The notes: generated by a model not told the origin, from the letters alone. Shown: positions 33,299 through 47,100, numbered from the stretch's first letter. The stretch: DNA of 64,000 nt from Lonicera japonica (GCA_021464415.1 CM038464.1:1798001-1862000); one strand, 5' to 3'. Translations and numbers: made by a program.

Positions 33299-33550
33299 CT
33301 CCGTTTGATAATAAGATAAAAATAAATAAATAAAAAATTTATTTGTATGACAACTTGAAAAGTAAGCTCAGTAATATAGTGAAATACTCTCCACATCATG
33401 ATCATTTTTACAAGTAAATATCTTTCATTCTTTTTATTTTTTTGGAATTTTTTTTACCCCTATCCAAAGAAAAAAAATTCATATAAAACTACAATCCTCA
33501 ATTTATTTTCTAACTTATCACACAAATAAATTATTTTCTTATAATTTTGC
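33299..33550. mobile_element. MITE fragment, CTCCGTTTGATAATAAGAT family
   Basis: It starts ACTCCGTTTGATAATAAGAT, the same terminus as the MITE at 40317, and ends in a decayed inverted copy (CTCAATTTATTTTCTAACTTA ... ATAATTTTGCGTCTTC). It has diverged from the other family members in this window. Confidence 0.55.
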
Positions 33551-34163
33551 GTCTTCCCTTGTTATATGTATCACACATCCATAAAGATAATGCACATTCT
33601 CGGTCTTTTCAAACACAATATTATACAGATTAAGATTTGTTTTCGAAAAAAGTTATTACCCCAAAGATGAATTCTATTTAGAGATGAAGACTATTATTAA
33701 CATCAAGAGATTTTGCTATTTTGTGATGTATAGCAATTTATTGTAACATGAAACAATATTAGTAAGTTCGTCCAAAAAAAATATATATTATTCATATTCA
33801 TCTGCACATACCAAAATGTAATATTATAGTGGCTATTGGAATAGTTGGACACCTGAATAAACCTAAAGATTTTAATAATTAAAGAAAAAAAAGAGGTGAA
33901 AATCATAATGGACATCCACTAGCATCCGATCCAACAGCCAAAATACGAAAACATAGCATCCTACTTTTTGCTTGGTTTGTGCGGTGGCCTCATATATATT
34001 TATAGTTTAAGTCTCTATCTCCTTTATTAAACTTGGCTCTGCATTTTTTTTGTCCAAAAATAAAAACTTGTTCCTCACATTTTTATTTTATTTTTGAACA
34101 ATGAATTTTTATGATCTATGTCCATTTTGAATACCATTTTATAATTTTTGGGGGATAAAACAA

Positions 34164-35549
34164 GGGTGGTGCTATTTCCACCCCACAAACTACTTGCTTC
34201 CACTCCCACCAAAAAAAAAGTTCTAAACTCCTATTTCCACCCCACTCAATTAATCATTTTCAACCAACTAATTACTCATTAACATTAATTACTATTCATC
34301 ATCATCTTCATCTTCTTCTTCTTCTTCTTCTTCTTCTTCCTCTTCATCTTCCTCTTCTTCTTCTTCTTCTTCTTCTTCTTCTCTATGATTTTTACTCAAT
34401 GGTTAATAATTAACAAAAATTTAGATCTAATTAACACATTATATCTCATTCAATGCATTTCAAAAGCCAACAAAAATTCAAAAGTAACTCACAAAAACAC
34501 ACAAAATCTCCATTAATGTCACACAAAAAAAAACCTTAAGTTGTAGAGAATGGTAGAGAATAGCAAATCAAGGATTATCAAAGTTGAAAAACCTAATGAA
34601 AGAAAGATATGTTTGTTTTTATTATGTTTAATGTTTATTTTCTTTAGTTAATATCAAAAAAAAAATTGTACCAACAAAACGAATTAGAGCATTAGAACAT
34701 GTTACCTCGGTTACGGGAAACCGAAATTTAAGCACTTATTCGGTTTTCAGTGACCGAATGTGTAATTTGATTATATTTCAGACAACTTCGGTCCTAGGAG
34801 ACCGAGCAATTTGATGAATTTCAGTCCTATGAAACCAAAATTATTCAAAATATTCGGTTGTTAAAGACCGATGTAAGGTCCCGAGAGCTAAAAATATAGT
34901 CCAGAATACTTCGGTTGTGAGGGATCGAGGAAGTGGATGAACCTCGGTCATAAAGAACCGAAATTGTTCTCAATACTCGATTTTTAGAGGGCGATGTAAG
35001 GTCCCGAGAGCTAAAATATGATACAAGGAGGCCACGGTTGTAAGGGACCAATGAGTAGATGGATGCAAAAATTTAAAAACCATTGTTGAGAAGAAGAAGA
35101 AGAAGAAGAAGAAGAAGAAGAAGAAGAAGAAGAAGAAGAAGAAGAAGAAGAGAAGGAAGAAGAATTAATGATTTATTATAATTAGTTTGTATTGCATTAA
35201 GGGTTAAATGAATGTAAAATTTTAGAAACCATTGTTGAGAAGAAGAAGAAGAAGAAGAATTAATGATTAATTATAATTAGTTTGTGTTGCATTAAGGGTT
35301 AAATGAATGTAAAATTTTAGAAACCATTGTTGAGAAGAAGAAGAGGAAGAAGAAGAAGGAGGAGGAGGAGGAGGAGGAGGAGGATTAATGGTTAATGGTT
35401 AAATATAATTAATCATTAATCTATGTATATTAAAATGGGAGTGGTAAAGGAAGTAGTGAGAGTGTTAATGAGTAAAAGAGAGTTGGTGGGAGTGGTAGTG
35501 AGAGTGGGAGTGAAAGCAAGTAGTTTGTGGGGTGGAAATAGCACCACCC
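34164..35549. mobile_element. TIR element with 8-bp target duplication and GAA/TTC repeats
   Basis: A perfect 8-bp duplication TAAAACAA flanks it (34156-34163 and 35550-35557). The terminal inverted repeats begin GGGTGGTGCTATTTCCACCC and run about 45 bp nearly perfectly. The interior contains (TTC)n at about 34313-34382, (GAA)n at about 35090-35155, two further GAA/GGA runs, and several CGGT(T/C)...ACCGA blocks at 34700-35040. An 8-bp duplication suggests a hAT-type non-autonomous element. No transposase frame was seen. Confidence 0.8.
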
Positions 35550-35888
35550 TAAAACAATTTTAGAATAGCCAGCCAACATCTAAACCCATGTTAAATATTT
35601 AATCAATAATCAACAGCCACTCGTTAAGTTCAGTAGAAGTAGAACACTGACATTAGAAATCCAATTTATCCAAATTTGAGACTGCAAGTGAAGTAATATA
35701 TCAGTTGAAAGCATACATCCATGATAAAACCTAGTTTTCAAAAGCCTTGATCTTGATCGGATTTTCGTTTTCAAAGGTATTCTTATATCCACATAACCGT
35801 TATCAGATCCACTATATGTCCAAACAAGGAGAACGTTTGAAGAGCTGAACTGACAAGTTCAACAGTGGAGTTTGCAGCTGGTTCCCAG

Positions 35889-38800
35889 CTATCCAGCTAA
35901 CCGTCTCCAAATGCCACCGGAACTCTGTCTCTTCACAGACATGGCAGTCCGCTCCATATCATTTTCGAATTCAGATTTCTGTCTCCTTAGTACTTTAACA
36001 TCTTCTTCTATAGCCTGCACGGACTCCAGCACCTTCTGAAGCTCCAAAATTTGTCCCTAAAGACACCAATACCAATCAAATAAAAATAAAATTAATTGTC
36101 ATAATGAAAAGAAATGGAGAGCTGGATTTTTTATTTTATTTTTAAAAAGGTGAAAACTCATCCGTAACATTAGGAAAAGGTTGTAGGAAAACCTCTAGTT
36201 TAGCGCATCTTGATCTCTCGGCAGCTAGTTGACCTTGAATGCAATGGAGTTCCTGCAGTATAGTTAAAAAGTAAGGTAAGTTTGAGAATTAACTATTGGA
36301 AGTAAAGCTGCCTACCAAAGGATCCATCACAAAGGGTATATACCTTGGACAACTCAGCAAACGTACTATTTGTTTCTTCGAGTTTAGCCTTGAGAGCAGA
36401 ATTTTCTGCTCTAACTTCCACAAGTGATGATTCCAACATGCTTTTACCTTCCCTAATTGTATTGATTTCAAATGAAAGATCCACCATAGAATTTGGATAT
36501 TCTTCAATAATAGAGAAGTTCAACATTTCAGATTTGGCTAGGGCATAAGCAGCATTAACAGAAGCTGCAGCTGCAGCAGCTGCTGCTGACTTGAAAATCT
36601 TGGACTGCAAGGAGTCCCATGCTTTAAGTCTCATAACAAATACCTAAAATTTTAGCAACAAGCACTAAAAAGAATCATTTATGTGAAGAATTAGAGCAAA
36701 ACCAGTTGCCATGATATAGACATGTAAAACACAACATTTATTGACACAATAAACTGAAAAGGTCAACTAATGCTAACTTCTTCTACAGTTGAACAATATC
36801 CACAGGCTGCGTACGTGCTTGCAACTTTACAACCTCGAGATAAATTTTCCGACAGACAGAACACAGAAATTATTATCTAGAAGCTGTATTGCCAGAAGAT
36901 ACCTCATTATTATATTTCCCATTGTATCCACCAAATGCAACCAAAAACTTCTCCCCGTGTACAAAAGCTGAGGAGATGCTGAGTCCCTGTTTACATTTGC
37001 AAATATTACATACCTATAAATACATATGCATATATATATGAGAAAAATAACTACATGATGCACGCATATGGCATGTCTGTAACAGAAAATTATCCTAGCA
37101 AATCAACCATGTAAATGCTAACTGCATATTATCATTTGTCACAGTCTAAAGTACAGATATAACCGGGTAAGAAATAAGATGTAGAGACATGCAAATATAA
37201 AGGCTGATAAAAATGAAGAAATAATGTAGCTGAGATGAATAATAGGTCGATACTTAGAACTGTTAAAACTACAACATCAAGAGTTAATTAATCTTTCAGT
37301 GTATATTTATTTGCCTTTTAATTTATATGTTTGCCAAAGGGTTGAAAAGCACTCTCTTTTTTCTTTTCTTTTTTGGAAAACCACTATGGAGCACAATCAG
37401 AATTGCAAGTACCATTACAAACGTCAACTTTTTACTACTTTGGATGCTTTTAGCTTTTTAAGTTTCCCAGCCAAAACAATGATAAACCCTATTCCAAAGT
37501 GCTTTTTTTTTTGGGGGTGGGGGTGGGGGTGGGGGGTGAGGGTTGGGTTGTTCTCTAAATTAAATTTAACAAATGCGTGCCCTCAAATTATTGGTTAGCT
37601 GGTAGAAAATTATTAAATAATAATTTAGGGAAAAAATAATCCAAAGGCACAAGTACTGACCTCACTGGCTAATGGATCTCTTCCCTTCACACTTGTTACC
37701 ACTGATAAGGCAAGTTTTGACATATTTAACACAATTGTTTCTGGGGCACCTACAACAAAAACCATCAATAAATCCATAGAGATTATTAATAAAGTCAGCA
37801 AAAAATGCATATCACATCAAATTCCAGAGTGAAATTTAACCGTCACAAGTTTTTACGCACCACTTGTATTATCTCCACCACCAACTATGTACCAGTTCTC
37901 ATCAATGGCGATACCAGCATGACCCGCTCTAGGAGTCACCAAATCACCCTGAACTTGTGGTTGGGACCATTCCATCTGCCATGTGGGAACTATCGTATTA
38001 AGAGGTAACATAAAAAAGGAGAAATCTAGAAATATTCCATATTTTATAAGCAGGACGTGATATTCTTTGCAGCCTAGTAGGAAGATATAGCAAAATTACC
38101 CAGCAAGGAGAGTAAGTGGCAGGTTCTTTTTACATTTTGACTTATTAATAATGCATCTCAAGCACAACAAGGAATGGGATTCATCTCAAGCATTGCAACT
38201 GGCAGGTGTTGACAATGAACAGATTAATTTCCAAAAGAAACTACAAACCTAATCACAGTTTTAGGATTGAGAAGCTCCATTGGGTCATATAATAAGCCAA
38301 AAGGTTTGTTAATTTAATTCAGTCCATTTAACTACGGTTCCATGGTTGAAAATCACTTTAAGAGTATAGGCTCAGGAAAAATAACATTCTGGTCCCAACT
38401 TCCCATGCTAAATCCTGAAAGCAAACCCAAAAAGATAAACTCACTGTCTCCAAGTCCAACAGATGGAGGTCATTGAAAAAGATTGAATGTGAACAGCCAC
38501 CAAAAATCAGAAGGTACCGTTCTGCATGCACTGCGGCGGCATGATCAAATCTGGGAGCTGGAGGTGCCTGCCTATCAAAGCATGATAAAAGTGATGCACA
38601 ACTAATTGAACAAACACAACTCCCTTTTGGATTCGACTGGGTTGGGGGTAAAGTGCAACTCACGTGGTCTCGACAACAGTCCAAGCCATTGTATCCAAAT
38701 CAAGAACATGAACATCGTTCAAAGGACTCCCATGCCTGTCCTCTCCACCAAACATTACAAGTCTAGAACCCACCAGTGATACAGACTGCCCACCACGAGC

Positions 38801-39911
38801 TACCTAGAGAAATAAATCATAACAATGCCACAATTAACCTAACAGTGAGTCCCGCAGATATGAGATTGAAATAGAATAAAAATATACATATTATATTGTA
38901 AAGAATCAAGCCTAAGATAAATGTCTAGTTTTAGCAGTCAACAGAAGTCAGTTAGTTACCGGAACTTTTCCAGAGGTCTCTACAACATCACAGAGGTGTG
39001 ATTCGAGATTGATGTACCACACTACAAGTTTATTAAAAATGTGTAAGGTTCAAAAGAAGATCATAAAGTATATTGTAAAGGATAAAAAAGGCTTTCCAGA
39101 AACAAACCTTTTACACTTTCAGAAATATTCTTTGAGTGACCACTGAGAAGTAGTAGTTTATCATCCCACTTAATCTGCAAACAGTTTATATGCATGACAT
39201 TTAGTAAATGATTGCTAAAAACAAGCAGAGCCAACTCATAAACAAATGAATGTTGGTAAATAATAGCCTGCATCAATATCTCACCATATTGTGACCAGAT
39301 ATAACTTCCTGTAAGCTGCTGCCTTTACTGTTATCAGCATTTAGTCCCATGTTTAGTTTTATTGTAGACCAGGTCAAATTTCTAAGATCAAAAACCTGCA
39401 AAAATAGCCATTTAGCACAAAGCCTGTAGAGAAAAATAAAATGTTAATAAGCAATAGGGTACTAGGGGAATGACCAAATACCTGAATATCAGTTAAGTAC
39501 CGACCATTTCGACTTCCACCAGCAATGTATAATTTATCATCAATCAGTGTTGCAGCATGCTACAGGCAATGAGAAAAGGGCAGATAAGCAGACAATAAAA
39601 AGTGATTAACTAATATCTAGCTATCCATATGTACATATATTTGATAAACTAGAAAATAGATGCTGTGTCAAGTCAAGATCACAGGTAAAAACAAATGAAT
39701 CAAATTGTTTTAGTCCAAAGCTCAAAAAGGCAGAAAAGGCATTGAAAGCAGGTGCTAAAAGCAACAATGGATCTTGTAAAAACAGATCAAGGCTAATCTC
39801 TACAATAAAGAAAACCTTGTAGCGAGCCAATGGTCGTGGACCAGAAACAGGAAGTGCTACCCACTGCTCATGGGCTAAGTCTAAATGCCAATTGTGGCGC
39901 TCTGTTCCCAT
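35889..39911 (-). CDS. Kelch-repeat protein with C-terminal coiled coil (ACBP-kelch-like, no ACB domain)
   Basis: Thirteen exons join in frame to 498 aa: 39911-39816, 39559-39482, 39395-39285, 39174-39108, 39021-38960, 38803-38664, 38571-38445, 37975-37861, 37749-37661, 36986-36903, 36643-36344, 36252-36193, 36056-35889. About six kelch motifs occupy residues 28-330, each with a double Gly (LYIAGGSRNGRYL, LVMFGGEDRHG, LLIFGGCSHS, WYIVGGGDN, FLVAFGGYNGKYNNE), forming a beta-propeller. An Ala-rich segment (SAAAAAAAASVNAAYALAKS) and a long coiled coil follow, as in plant ACBP4/5/6-type proteins. The start is placed at 39911 because the codon further upstream is GTG. The acyl-CoA-binding domain that heads ACBP kelch proteins is missing, as in the Arabidopsis At5g18590-like group. 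Probable cytosolic scaffold; its binding partner is unknown. Confidence 0.9.
37510..37545 (+). repeat. G-rich tract (GGGGGTGGGGGTGGGGGT) in kelch intron 9
   Basis: Four or more G runs of five to six separated by single T on the plus strand, preceded by a T run. The gene is transcribed from the other strand, so the G-rich strand is the template. It meets the simple sequence rule for a G-quadruplex. Confidence 0.75.
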
Positions 39912-40316
39912 ACCAGCTTTCTTAGAGATCACTGAGCTCCGTCAGTCCAGAGAGCTAAACTATTAAGAGTAACTGAATGCCAAAGAATATTCATTAGAAG
40001 ATCAAAAAAATAAAAACAGAAAAGAGAACAGCACAAATTAAATTCCCTTATCAATGGGCGGGAAAAACTTTACAGAAAGAATAAACTTGACTCACACACA
40101 CAGAGCGGAGAGGGGGACTTAATAAGAGCATTTTTGTCAAAAGAAAAAAAAATCGAAGTTAAATCTTTTTTAATGAATGATAACAAACTAACAAAAGTGG
40201 TTTCACCTTTAATGGAAGTGTTTAAGGAAAATGGAAGAATGAAACGATTATCACTTATGATTCAAAATTTGGTATGGCACTAACTAGAAACAGATGAAAG
40301 AATTGAACATTAAGAC
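39912..40316 (-). other. 5' leader and upstream DNA of the kelch gene
   Basis: On the sense (minus) strand there are several stops before the Met at 39911 and no further kelch or ACB coding sequence. A leader intron is possible but not provable. Upstream, the DNA gives way to MITEs. Confidence 0.4.
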
Positions 40317-40613
40317 CTCCGTTTGATAATAAGATGGAAAAATGAAAAGAAAGACACTGATTTGTGTGAAAAGTTAGAAAATAAGTTGGGGCACATGATG
40401 ATCTCATGGTCATTTAAGAGTAAATATCTTACATCCTTCATTATTTTTTTGTACAAAATATTACTTCTTCAAACGCAAAGAAATTTTTTTCATGGAAAAA
40501 GTTATAAGGTACTCCGTAAGAAATATCCCATCAGATACCTCAACTTATTTTCATACACCTCATAAAAATCAAGTATTTTTCTTTCCATTTTTCATGTTAT
40601 CATTAAACGGAGG
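40317..40613. mobile_element. MITE, CTCCGTTTGATAATAAGATG family
   Basis: The left end CCTCCGTTTGATAATAAGAT and the right end, inverted, CCCTCCGTTTAATGATAACA form long imperfect arms (about 75 bp each; AACTTATTTTC/GAAAATAAGTT also pair). It is 297 bp and non-coding. A related element starts directly beside it at 40614. Confidence 0.7.
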
Positions 40614-40858
40614 GTCAGCTGGATAACAAGATGAAAAATAATAGCAAAACTAACTGATTTGTGTGAGGAGTTGAAAAATGATTTATGGATGGAGCAAGAT
40701 CAACTCTATCTCATACTTATTTTTATGAGATCTCTTCCATCCTCCTATATTTTTTGTGAAAAAAAAATTTCACCACTACTCAAACAAAAATTCCATTCAA
40801 AAAAAAAGTAAAATATCCTCAACTTATTTGTCAACTAATAAAAAGACATGCCATTTTT

Positions 40859-43800
40859 TGTGAAAACTCCCGATTTCTCTCCCAACCACACTCTGCTATC
40901 ATCTCCGTGCCTAGAAATTTCCATATTATGGATCATTCCCATCAAAGCCATGTGCTCTCCTTCGTCCTCCTCTCTCACATTCCTTCTCAAAACAATGTCC
41001 CACGAAAAACTTGAATCTGAGACCCAATTTGTATAATCTACCACTTTTGCTTTCAATTCCCTAGTAATCCGAAACAAAGCTGGGAACCGGGCTTGCATTG
41101 TCTCCTCACCGAGCCATAAATCTGACCAAAAGCTGACTTTAGAACCGTTCCCCACCTTATATCTTATATTCTTCCTAAAATCTTTGAAACCTTGTGCAAT
41201 TGCTTTCCATGGGTTCCAATACGTACCCCTTTTCATCTTCGCCGAATCCCAACCATTGTCACTTAACCCGTACTTGCTCTTTATTATCTTGTGCCACAAG
41301 GACTCTGTCTCTAACGGAAATCACCATAGCCACTTCCCCAATAATGCCTCATTTCTTTTCACCAAATTACCAATGCCCAGGCCTCCCATTTCCTTGCTTT
41401 TTGAAACAATTTTCCAAGCAACCAAGTGTTCTCCTTTTCCTTTATCCATCGACTCCCACAAAAAGGTTCTCATCAACTTCTCGATAATCCTAGCTATTGC
41501 CGCCAGAATCTTGAAAATAGACAAAAAATAAATGGGAATACTATCTAGTACTGAGTGAATAAGAGTTAACTTGCCTCCTCTTGATATACATCCCTTATAC
41601 CACCCTTTCAGACGCTTCCCAATATTTTCGACAACCGTATTCCAAAAACTAGCTTTCATCGGATTATCGCCTAACGGAAGCCCTAGATAGGACATAGGCC
41701 AGCAACCCATACTACACCCAATTCTCCCGGCCACCACCCGCATGTCCTCTTCCTCCACATTGATACCTACAATCTCCGTCTTTGATCTATTAATCTTCAA
41801 TCCCGAAGCATACCCGAAAATATCTAAGATTACCAATATTTTCTTCATTTTTTGAAAGGAAAAATATGGTATCGTCAGCAAATTGCAGGTGCGACAAACT
41901 TACACTTTCCGTCCCGATTGAGAAACCTTCAATTAATCCTCTTACCTTGGCCCTCTCCGCCAAGATATTTAAAACATCCGACATTATAACAAAAATGAAA
42001 GGAGATAGTGGATCTCCTTGCCTCAGCCCTCTTGACGCTTTAAAATTACCTCTCGATTTCCCGTTCATCATAATGGAAAAATTGATCGAGGATAGACAGC
42101 CTTTAATCCACTTTCGCCATCTTTCCCCAAAGCCCTTTTTCTCAAGAGCATGGTCAACGAAATGCCATTCGATGTGATCGTAAGCCTTCTCGAAATCAAT
42201 TTTCAACACAACACCTTGTTTCTTCCTTTCTCTATACTCTTCCACACCTTCGTTAGCTATAAGTGCTAAGTCAAGAATTTGTCTTCCCTTCACAAATGCA
42301 CCTTGAGACATACCAATCGTTTCACCCAATATCTCCCTTAACCACAATGACAAAACCTTTGCAAGTACTTTGTATAGACTAGTCATTAAACTTATTGGTC
42401 GGAAATCCTTCGATTTGAGTGACGCTAACTTCTTTGGTATAAGGCAAATATACGTGGAATTAATGCAAGCATTGACCACACCCTTCTCGAAGAACTCTCT
42501 CAGAACCTTCATTACATCTTCTTTCAAAACATCCCATCCCTTCTTAAAAACTTCCAACGTGTACCCATCGGGACCTGGCATTTTATTGCCTTCACATGAG
42601 TCAATGGCCGTTTTCACTTCATCTACTTCAAATGGCCTCTCAAGCCACTGCTTACTTTCGGTACAAATGGGATTCCATTCTAAGCCTTAAAACCTCACTT
42701 TAGCTTTGTTTTCTCTCGTGTACAAATTTTTAAAGAAGCTTATCAACTCACTTTCGATCTCAGATTCCTTATTCACTACCGACCCAGCCTCCCGTTCTAA
42801 CTTACTTATAAACTTATTTACTTTTCTTTGATTTACTATTCGATGGAACAAATTTGAATTGGCATCCCACTCTATAACTCCTTTAATTTTGGCTTTTTGA
42901 TTCCATGAAACTTTTTCTTTCAACAACATCTCATCGAAATCTGATATCAACTTCAATCTCTCGGCTTTCGTATCCTCTCCAATTGTCCCCCTAGCTTCTT
43001 CATCATCAATTTCCTTAATGCGGCGAGAAAGTAGCTCCTTCTTTATTCTAACATCCCCTAAAGATTCGGAATTCCGTTGCTTTATTTTGTGTTTTACCCT
43101 CTTCAACTTCTCCATAAATTTGTAACCCTCCCACCCACTTCCCGAATTATCAAGCCACCATTCCTTGAATTTCATTAAAAAATCACGATCGCTCAACCAC
43201 ATATTTTCGAAGCGAAACAGAGTAGGACCCCATTTAAACGGACTCGAATCAAGGAGCAAAGGAAAGTGATCAGATGTTAGTCGAACTACCACCTCTTGTC
43301 TTGCGATTACCATCTCATCCCATCCAGCCGAAAACATAAATCTATCAATCCTATAAATAATTGTGCCATTTGTCCAAGTAAAAGCTGCATTACTAATACC
43401 CGGGTCAATCAAATCCGAATTCCTGATAAATTCATCAAGACACCTCATGCTTCTAGTCCACCTCCCTTCAACCCCACATTTTTTCTCCGATGGATATCTA
43501 ATAGTATTGAAATCTCCACCAAGACACCATTTGCTACCACACAACCCTAATAAACTAGCTAATTCGTCCCAAAAAGCACTCATTTCTCTGTATCTACACG
43601 GACTGTAAATGCCGGTAAACCACCAAATTTCACCCTGCTTTGGTTTAAGTTTAACAGAAAGAGTATAACTTTCTTCTATAGATTCTTCACACACCACCAC
43701 TCTCACATCCCAAATTATAATTACTCCACCAAATCTTCCTTCCGAAGGAATATAAGCCCAATCTTTGAATTTGACACCCCACACAGCACTAATTGTTTCC

Positions 43801-43931
43801 CATGTGATTACCTCCCTCTTTGTTTCCTGTAAAACTAGAATATCAGGCCTCTCTCTCACTACTACTTCCTTGATACTTCTCTTCTTCTCCTTCCCTCCCA
43901 AACCCCTAATATTCCCAGACATAATCTTCAT
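40859..43931 (-). pseudogene. LINE ORF2: endonuclease and reverse transcriptase, broken
   Basis: The N-terminal apurinic-type endonuclease starts MKIMSGNIRGLGGKEKKRSI and shows VLQETK, GGDFNTIRY, FTWTNG and RLTSDHFPLLL. The reverse transcriptase follows with PGPDGYTLEVFKKGW, DFRPISL, SQGAFVKGRQI, KIDFEKAYD and GLRQGDPLSPF, and the catalytic FADDT. Two lesions kill it: an in-frame stop at 42687-42689 between the endonuclease and the RT, and a frameshift at about 41870 just after the FADD motif. Beyond it VILDIFGYASGLKINRSKTE continues in another frame to KSGVFT at the breakpoint. The rest of this protein lies on the other strand at 48165-48955. Confidence 0.9.
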
Positions 43932-44110
43932 CGAGAACCTTTTACACCCTTTCTAATTGAGCTACCTTCATCTTATTTCTCGTAATTCACTTCGCACTTC
44001 AAATTATGTAGCTCTCTAACCCCCTTCTTGCCTGACTTCTTGCCTTTCTTCTTGTTACCAGTTTCTGAACAACTAGTAACAATCATGTTGACCCCCATCT
44101 CTTCTAATAA

Positions 44111-47100
44111 CTAACTGTATTTCAACTTTTGTATTTCATTTAACCCCACCCAGTCCTTGTTGTTGCCTGACTCCCTACAAACCACCCTTTGAGAATTGCC
44201 TGATTTGCTAAAATGCTTATCTCTGATTAAAACCTTCAATAGTGTATCGTTGCCTTCTGATTCCAAATGGTCTGATGAACTCACTGCTTCGCTACCCCCA
44301 TTATCCGCCTCTGTTAACTCGTTATTTGCTGCTGAAACCTTACAAACTATTGATAAGCATGCCCCACTGCCCCCATAATCTTCCTCAAAAAACTCATAAC
44401 TGATTACTGGAAGTACCCGTTGAATGGCAGTACTTTGAAGCGTTACAACCCTTGATTTTGATTTCACCATCCAAACATCATTGTTTTCCACCATTGATGT
44501 TAATGAAATACTCATTTTTATCACCATCTCACTATTGTAAAACATGACCATAGGTAGCTTACTCAGCCTCCTATTCACCCTTATGTCACCTGTGAGAACC
44601 GAAAAAAGATTACCCAATTTGAATATGCAACCCCGAACCTGATCGTAACTCACTTAAGACCACCAACTACTCGATTGTTCATCCCTCCTAGCTATGTAAT
44701 TACCAATGTTTTAAATAACGATAGTGCGAGCAATATCGTTTTGGTTCCGGAAGCGTGTAGCGCAAATAGCATAACGTATAGCGTAAGCTATTCAAGACTT
44801 CAATAGCGTAATAATTAAAAAAATAAAAAATAATATTATACTAAAGAACATTAGTAAAAATTCATTAAAACACTTCAAATAACAATAACACAGAAATTAT
44901 AATTCAAAGCACTATCCTTTTTAGAACTTGTAGTCATTGTTCAAGTAAAATAAGAGTAGGTTCAACCACCAAATAAAACGAGCCTAGGGTTCAGCCAATA
45001 AACAAAACAGTAGGTTTAGCACTTCAGCCCCAAACAAAATAAAACAGTCTAGGTTGAACAAACAAAATAAAATGAGGCTAGGGCTCAAGAAACGTAAAGA
45101 GAGACAGCAGCAACGACGAACGAACGAACAGAGTAGCAGCCGAACGAACGAACAGAGAAGGAGAAGAAGAAGCAAACGAATGAACAAAGGAGAAGAAGAA
45201 GCAGCAACGACGAACGACCAGTGAGAGAGGAGAACAGAGGAGAGACGAGAAGCAGCAGCAACGACGAACTACCAGTGAGAGAGAAGAACAGAGGAGATAT
45301 GACATTAGAGAGGGGAGAACAAATGAGAGATGATGTGCTGGGAGAGTCGATGGCTAGAGGATAACACAATGAGCTAAGCTTTCATAACATAACTAAATTA
45401 CTTGACCTAGCTTTCCATACTTCCCAAATTGCGTACGTTTTCTCCAAAAAGCGTGAATAGCACATACCAGCTCAGCAAAACACCCACGCTTTTCGTTCCC
45501 TACGCTATTCTAAGCACGCTAAGTCGCGTTTGGGCAAAAATTTACGCTATAGTGCACTATGTTACACTATTTAAAACACTGGTAATTACTAATAATGTTG
45601 CCTGTGTTACTTACATTAAACAAACTCATCAAACTTTCTCCATTCTCTTCAAAATGTTCAAAACTAGCATGATCTTCTAATTTTTCCCCATCGGAACTTT
45701 CATTATATAAAGTGCCTTCTTCATCACATTCTAGATCATCATCCTCAAATTGCAAATTGGCTTCGTCGGATGAATTAATGTTATCTTCCCCCACACGGAT
45801 TCCAAATTCATTCCATCACGTATTACATTGTTTTGACTCGTACTTCCCAATAACTCACCTTCCCAATTTTCCATTACCTTCCCATTACTCGTACCTTTAA
45901 TCTCCTCACCTACTTTTAACGTGACCTTGCCTTTCATTTTACGCTTGCTATAGACTTTATTTGGTCTCTGCACCCATTTAAATTTTGTTAAATTACTCAT
46001 TCTTCTCCTATTCCTGCCTTTGGATTTTGGGTTCACCCTAATCCAATCCTCTTCACCCCTATGTGATACTGCATCCAATTCTCCCTCTTCGTGGGACTTG
46101 TTTGCTGTTTGAGAATCCCTAGTTGTAATTTCCTTCAGCGACAAATGCGAGTGGTCCTGCGAAGTGCCACCATGATTGCCAAAAACCGGCCACATTGCAT
46201 TAACCCTAGCATGCTCTTGTATAACTTCCATGATGGCCTTCTCAGACTGTTCCTCTGGTTTTAAATGGCCATGCAATAAATCTCTAGATAACTCCTCTTG
46301 AGAGTCTTCCACAACCGTCCCAGTTGATGATACATCGTCCGCGAAAGATGACGACTCGTACTCTAAATCGTCCGCATCTAGTTTGTCTTTAACCTTTTCT
46401 TGCATCTTCCCATCGCAAATCAATTTCGTTGGGGTTTCCGTAGTGATCTTATCTTGCGCCATCACCTCATCCACATCAGTGGAGTGTTCCAAAACTACTT
46501 CCTCTTCCCCCTCCGACAATGGCGGGAAATCCATTGGTTTTGTACCTCCACTGGAGAAGTTCCTACTCATATTTCTTTTCTCACATATAAGCTTTGAGGT
46601 AGAGACAAGAGAAACGGCGAAGTATTCCAAATCTGACACCGTATGAATCATCATCGAGGCAGGTATAAACCCATTATGATTACCTCTTTACCTTAATTCT
46701 AGCCATCAACAAATTCTGAAATATTTTTGTTCTTGCATCAACTTCAAACAACCCCCCACATCTTTCCCCTATTGTTTGAAAGACCTTTTCTATCCACCAA
46801 TTAGCTGGTAAACCATGCATGCAATCTTTCATGTGTCCCAGTGCATACAATCTTTCTATTCTGGTAAACCTCTTTCCCATCCCATCTTTGTAATCTAATT
46901 GCATACAGCCCACTCAAAAACACCAAATTTTTGCTGCCAAACACTTGAGCTGCTTCTTCACTGCCACAAATAAGAATAGCTTTATTGGGTAATAACAGTT
47001 TCAGCTGAAAGTTGGTATTGTATAATTGATTCAAAGAACTTTGTATGCCATTCCATGTGTCCCACAAATTCTCTCTCATACACACCACAACCCTTTTCCA

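Noticed and set aside
39621..39932. Kelch gene start at 39932
   Set aside because: The codon there is GTG; the first ATG in frame is at 39911 and leads directly into the conserved sequence.
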